64,000 bases of DNA, taken from assembly GCA_036013505.1 (NCBI GenBank), contig CP107851.1, forward strand, positions 2,046,001 to 2,110,000. The letters run 5' to 3'. The notes beneath the pieces are model-generated. The model saw only the letters and a program-made list of their open reading frames with translations. It did not search any database and was not told the origin of the DNA. The position numbers and the translations under genes are program-made. This document shows, one piece after another, positions 61,212-64,000 of this stretch. The stretch comes from Streptomyces sp. NBC_00510 (GTDB lineage Bacteria; Actinomycetota; Actinomycetes; Streptomycetales; Streptomycetaceae). The stretch's first letter is position 1; each line of letters starts with the position of its first letter.

Positions 61212-61394
61212 CCACGGGCGCTCCCCTCACGGCCGTCACGCTCCCCATCGCCGCAGGTCACCGCGGCTGACAGCACCTGACGGCGGCCACCGTCGGCGAG
61301 TTGCCCACGGAAGGTGACCGTTGTTCACTGGGCTCGCCGGTCTCCGCGCGCGGGCACGCCGTCGCGTGGGGGCGGCGGACGGGAGCGTCGGGCG

Positions 61395-62345
61395 ATGGGC
61401 GCAGGGCACGCGCACGGCCACGGCCACTCGCACGGGCCGGGTTCCGTACCGACGGGCACGGCGGCCGCCGCGTACCGCGGGCGGCTGCGCATGGCGCTCG
61501 GCATCACGCTGCTGATCCTGGTGGCCGAGGTCACGGGCAGCGCGCTCACCGGATCGCTCGCCCTGCTCGCCGACGCCGGGCACATGGCGACCGACGCGGC
61601 GGGCCTCGCGATGGCACTGGTGGCCATCCACTTCGCCAACCGCCCGCCGAGCGAACGCCGCACCTTCGGGCTGGCGCGCGCCGAGATCCTGTCGGCGGTG
61701 GCCAACGCGGTGCTGCTGTTCGGCGTGGGCGCCTTCATCTTCTACGAGGCGGTCCGCCGGCTCATCACGCCCACCGAGGTGGAGGGCGGGCTCACCGTCG
61801 TCTTCGGTGCGATCGGCCTGGTGGCGAACTCGGTGTCGCTGCTGCTGCTGATGCGCGGGCAGCGCGAGAGCCTGAACGTCCGGGGTGCCTTCCTGGAGGT
61901 CATGGCGGACGCGCTGGGCTCGCTGGCCGTCGTCGTGGCGGCGCTGGTGATCCTGGCCACCGGCTGGCAGCAGGCGGACCCGGTCGCCTCGATCCTGATC
62001 GGGCTGATGATCGTCCCGCGGACGTGGAAGCTGCTGCGCGAGGCCATCGACGTCCTGCTGGAGGCCGCGCCCAAGGACGTGGACATGGCCGACGTACGGG
62101 CGCACATCCTGGCGCTGCCCGGAGTGGCCGGGCTGCACGACCTGCACGTGTGGACGATCACCTCGGGGATGCCGGTGCTCTCCGCGCACGTCGTGGTGAG
62201 CCGGGACGTCCTGGACGCGGTCGGTCACGAGAAGATGCTGCACGACCTGCAGGGCTGCCTCGGCACCCACTTCGACGTGGAGCACTGCACCTTCCAGCTG
62301 GAGCCGGTCGGACACGCCGAGCACGAGGCGCGGTTGTGCCACTGA
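61395..62345 (+). CDS. cation diffusion facilitator (CzcD-type metal efflux)
   Basis: A 316-residue CDF metal/proton antiporter. The His-rich N terminus (GHAHGHGHSHGPG) and six transmembrane helices are clear. Site-A residues are in LLADAGHMATDAAGLAM (TM2, Asp and His) and in MADALGSLAVVVAALV (TM5). The cytoplasmic C-terminal domain has GVAGLHDLHVWTITSGMPVLS, with the metal-binding HDLHVW. It exports zinc or cadmium/cobalt. ATG 61395 lies behind GGGAG. No adjacent metal regulator is seen. Confidence 0.93.
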   Translation: MGAGHAHGHGHSHGPGSVPTGTAAAAYRGRLRMALGITLLILVAEVTGSALTGSLALLADAGHMATDAAGLAMALVAIHFANRPPSERRTFGLARAEILSAVANAVLLFGVGAFIFYEAVRRLITPTEVEGGLTVVFGAIGLVANSVSLLLLMRGQRESLNVRGAFLEVMADALGSLAVVVAALVILATGWQQADPVASILIGLMIVPRTWKLLREAIDVLLEAAPKDVDMADVRAHILALPGVAGLHDLHVWTITSGMPVLSAHVVVSRDVLDAVGHEKMLHDLQGCLGTHFDVEHCTFQLEPVGHAEHEARLCH

Positions 62346-62457
62346 CGGCACGCCGCGCCGTGCGACGCAGTGTCACGAAGCCTGAGCGCGCTGCAACCGC
62401 CTCGCGTGTCCCCGCGTGAGGCAAACTGAGGTCTTGTCGTCGAAGCAAAGGATGGCC

Positions 62458-63066
62458 ATGCCCACGAGCCCCGCCGCCGACCGGCCCCGCACACCCGCCG
62501 CGGACCCCTCCTCCAACGGTGCCCCGGCGCCGATCCTCCTCGAGCTGGTCGACGAGACCGGTGTGACGATCGGCACTGCGGAGAAGCTGTCGGCCCACCT
62601 GCCGCCGGGGCGGCTCCACCGTGCGTTCTCGGTCTTCCTCTTCGACGGCGAGGGAAGGCTGCTGCTGCAGCGCCGGGCGGCGGGGAAGTACCACTCCCCC
62701 GGCGTGTGGTCGAACACCTGCTGCGGTCACCCCTATCCGGGCGAACCGCCCTTCGTCGCCGCCGCGCGCCGCACGGGTGAGGAGCTCGGTGTGGCGCCCG
62801 CGCTGATGCGGGAGGCCGGCACGGTCCGCTACAACCACCCGGACCCGGCGTCGGGGCTGGTCGAGCAGGAGTACAACCACCTCTTCGTCGGCCTGGTGAC
62901 CGCGCCCCTGGATCCGGATCCGGAGGAGATCGGCGAGACCGCGTTCGTGTCGCCAGCCGAGCTCGCCGCGCTCCGCGCCGCCGGGCCGTTCTCTGCCTGG
63001 TTCCCGACCGTGCTCGATGCCGCGCTGCCGGCGGTGCGCGAGCTGACGGGCGACGCGGGCTGGTAG
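62458..63066 (+). CDS. idi: isopentenyl-diphosphate delta-isomerase, type I
   Basis: A 202-residue NUDIX-fold enzyme interconverting IPP and DMAPP. Catalytic marks are SNTCCGHPYPGE with the active-site cysteine, AARRTGEELGV as the NUDIX-like helix, and VEQEYNHLFVGL with the metal-binding glutamates. ATG 62458 has AAAGG at good spacing; an in-frame ATG six bases upstream is too close to it. Together with dxs and ispG in the hopanoid operon it balances precursors for prenyl synthesis. It converges with the next ATPase gene, where 63067-63090 is a G+C-rich inverted-repeat-like gap. Confidence 0.95.
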   Translation: MPTSPAADRPRTPAADPSSNGAPAPILLELVDETGVTIGTAEKLSAHLPPGRLHRAFSVFLFDGEGRLLLQRRAAGKYHSPGVWSNTCCGHPYPGEPPFVAAARRTGEELGVAPALMREAGTVRYNHPDPASGLVEQEYNHLFVGLVTAPLDPDPEEIGETAFVSPAELAALRAAGPFSAWFPTVLDAALPAVRELTGDAGW

Positions 63067-63100
63067 CCCGGGCCGCTGCGGCCGGCCCCGGTCCGTGCGG

Positions 63101-63592
63101 TCAGCGCACCAGGCCGGGCGGCAGCGGGAGCGCGGCCCAGATGACCTTGCCGCCGGTCGTCGTCTGCTGGACGTCGCACATCCCGCCCGCCTCGGCGGTG
63201 ACCGTCTTGACCAGCAGCAGGCCGCGCCCGCCGGTGTCGGCGTCGTCGACCTGCAGGGCCTTGGGCCGGTACGGGTGGTTGTCCTCGACGGCCACCCGTA
63301 CCCAGTCCACGCCGACGGCGAACTCCACGGCGATCTCGGGCGACAGCAGTGCGGCGTGCCGCACCGCGTTGGTGACCAGCTCGGAGACGATCAGCAGCAG
63401 GCCGTGCAGCAGTTCCTCGCTGACCGGCACGCCCTGGCGGACGACCAGGTCCCGTACCGCGTGCCGGGCCTGCGGCACCGAGGAGTCCAGCGCGGGGGCG
63501 GTGAAGCGCCACACGCCCTCGTACGGGCGCGGGACATCCGGCGCCATCGGGGGCACCGGATCGGGGGGCGGAACGCTCCCGCGTACGTCCAT
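63101..63592 (-). CDS. RsbW-like ATP-binding regulatory protein
   Basis: A 163-residue GHKL/HATPase_c_2 protein. The N box is LLLIVSELVTNAVRHA, G1 is VAVEDNHPYRP and G2 is DTGGRGLLLVKTVTAEAGG, with a final GKVIWAALPLP. The first 30 residues are proline-rich. ATG 63592 is behind GAGGGTGAAG; longer frames start in arginine-rich sequence. It probably acts as an anti-sigma-factor kinase in one of the many Streptomyces partner-switch modules, but no sigma or antagonist gene is adjacent. Confidence 0.87.
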   Translation of the reverse strand: MDVRGSVPPPDPVPPMAPDVPRPYEGVWRFTAPALDSSVPQARHAVRDLVVRQGVPVSEELLHGLLLIVSELVTNAVRHAALLSPEIAVEFAVGVDWVRVAVEDNHPYRPKALQVDDADTGGRGLLLVKTVTAEAGGMCDVQQTTTGGKVIWAALPLPPGLVR

Positions 63593-63804
63593 GGCGGTCT
63601 TCACCCTCGCATTCGCGCGATGCACCCCGCGGCCCCCGCGGGCCGCTGACGGCGGCGGCGAGGTCCGCCTCACGGATCGAGTGTCGGCAGCCGACGGGTC
63701 CACCCCGAGCCGCTGACCGTAAATCCGCACCTTTCGACCACCTCCGACTCAAGGCGATCGGACGTGTCGGGCCCGTGAGCCCTTACTGATCCGGTGCTTC
63801 CGGT

Positions 63805-64000
63805 TCACTGACGCGTCAGCGGGGCGTCCCGGGCATCGGCGACCATTCCGACGATCCGGCGGCCCCCGAGGCCGGCGCCGAGCAGCCCCAGTCCGTCGAA
63901 GAGCAGCGCCAGGGAGAAGAAGGCGCCGATGACGTAGAGGCTGCTCTCCGGCCAGTTCGCCAGGACCAGGATCGCCAGCAGGATGCCGATCGCGCCCTGG
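63805..64000 (-). CDS. HdeD-like (DUF308) membrane protein, C-terminal part
   Basis: An open frame enters from the right edge and ends at the TGA at 63805-63807. It encodes 65 residues with two transmembrane helices (AIGILLAILVLANWPES and LYVIGAFFSLALLFDGLGLL) and a short cytoplasmic tail. The WPES...IGAFF pattern fits the HdeD acid-resistance/DUF308 family. The bulk of the gene is outside the window. Nothing else is supported between 63593 and 63804. Confidence 0.75.
   Translation of the reverse strand, partial: QGAIGILLAILVLANWPESSLYVIGAFFSLALLFDGLGLLGAGLGGRRIVGMVADARDAPLTRQ

Noticed and set aside
63808-63819. Perfect palindrome CTGACGCGTCAG
   Set aside because: It is inside the coding end of the HdeD-like gene (LTRQ) and is short enough to be chance in this base composition.

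Overview
The window is typical Streptomyces chromosome. G+C is very high with strong third-position G/C bias, GTG starts are frequent, genes are chained by ATGA/GTGA overlaps, and several actinomycete-specific families occur (DUF574 methyltransferase, DUF5753 XRE regulators, RsbW-like ATPases, DUF5941, DUF6126). From memory, the right half resembles the idi-to-hopanoid region of Streptomyces coelicolor. No rRNA, tRNA, CRISPR array, transposase or integrase was recognised.

Layout. 1-7.9 kb: end of an ATP-dependent DNA ligase, macro-domain and NUDIX proteins, a second-copy dnaK-grpE pair, aroQ, a pirin and a Fis-type regulator. 8.0-11.7 kb: a three-gene hydroxyquinol (resorcinol-type) catabolic operon divergent from that regulator. 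12-15.2 kb: small hypothetical genes, an esterase and a saccharopine-dehydrogenase-like protein. 15.5-25.2 kb: a cell-surface glycan locus with UDP-GlcNAc 2-epimerase, UDP-ManNAc-type dehydrogenase and several glycosyltransferases, closed by two hairpins. 25.4-27.7 kb: a PfkB kinase, a DUF6745 protein and a small partner. 27.9-34.1 kb: an STM4015-STM4014-STM4013-STM4012-STM4011 operon (LRR-like protein in two tandem copies, ATP-grasp-like enzyme, alkaline-phosphatase-superfamily hydrolase, two radical SAM enzymes), a conserved system without a known product. 34.1-39.2 kb: DUF574 methyltransferase, XRE and RsbW-like genes, GDSL hydrolase, tyrosine phosphatase and a cupin-XRE regulator with DUF6126. 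39.2-52.2 kb: a complete ten-gene hopanoid operon, read leftwards from hpnC, including its own dxs and ispG. 52.7-59.7 kb: a leftward operon for a CDP-alcohol-derived surface glycoconjugate (cytidylyltransferase, glycerol-1-phosphate-dehydrogenase-like enzyme, two CDP-alcohol phosphotransferases, GT2, TagGH-type ABC exporter). 60.2-64 kb: galE-like epimerase, cation-efflux protein, idi, an RsbW-like ATPase and the end of an HdeD-like membrane protein.

How the parts fit. dxs and ispG are inside the hopanoid operon and idi is 10 kb away, so precursor supply and squalene/hopene formation are physically linked. The ManNAc(A)-type nucleotide-sugar locus and the CDP-alcohol/TagGH locus both point to envelope polymers. 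The least understood unit is the STM4011-4015 operon. It is the strongest candidate for an undescribed system, followed by the CDP-alcohol cluster.

Limits. All family calls come from reading motifs and from remembered families; no search was run. Start codons were chosen from Shine-Dalgarno spacing and gene overlaps. Promoters and operators are sequence-level predictions.
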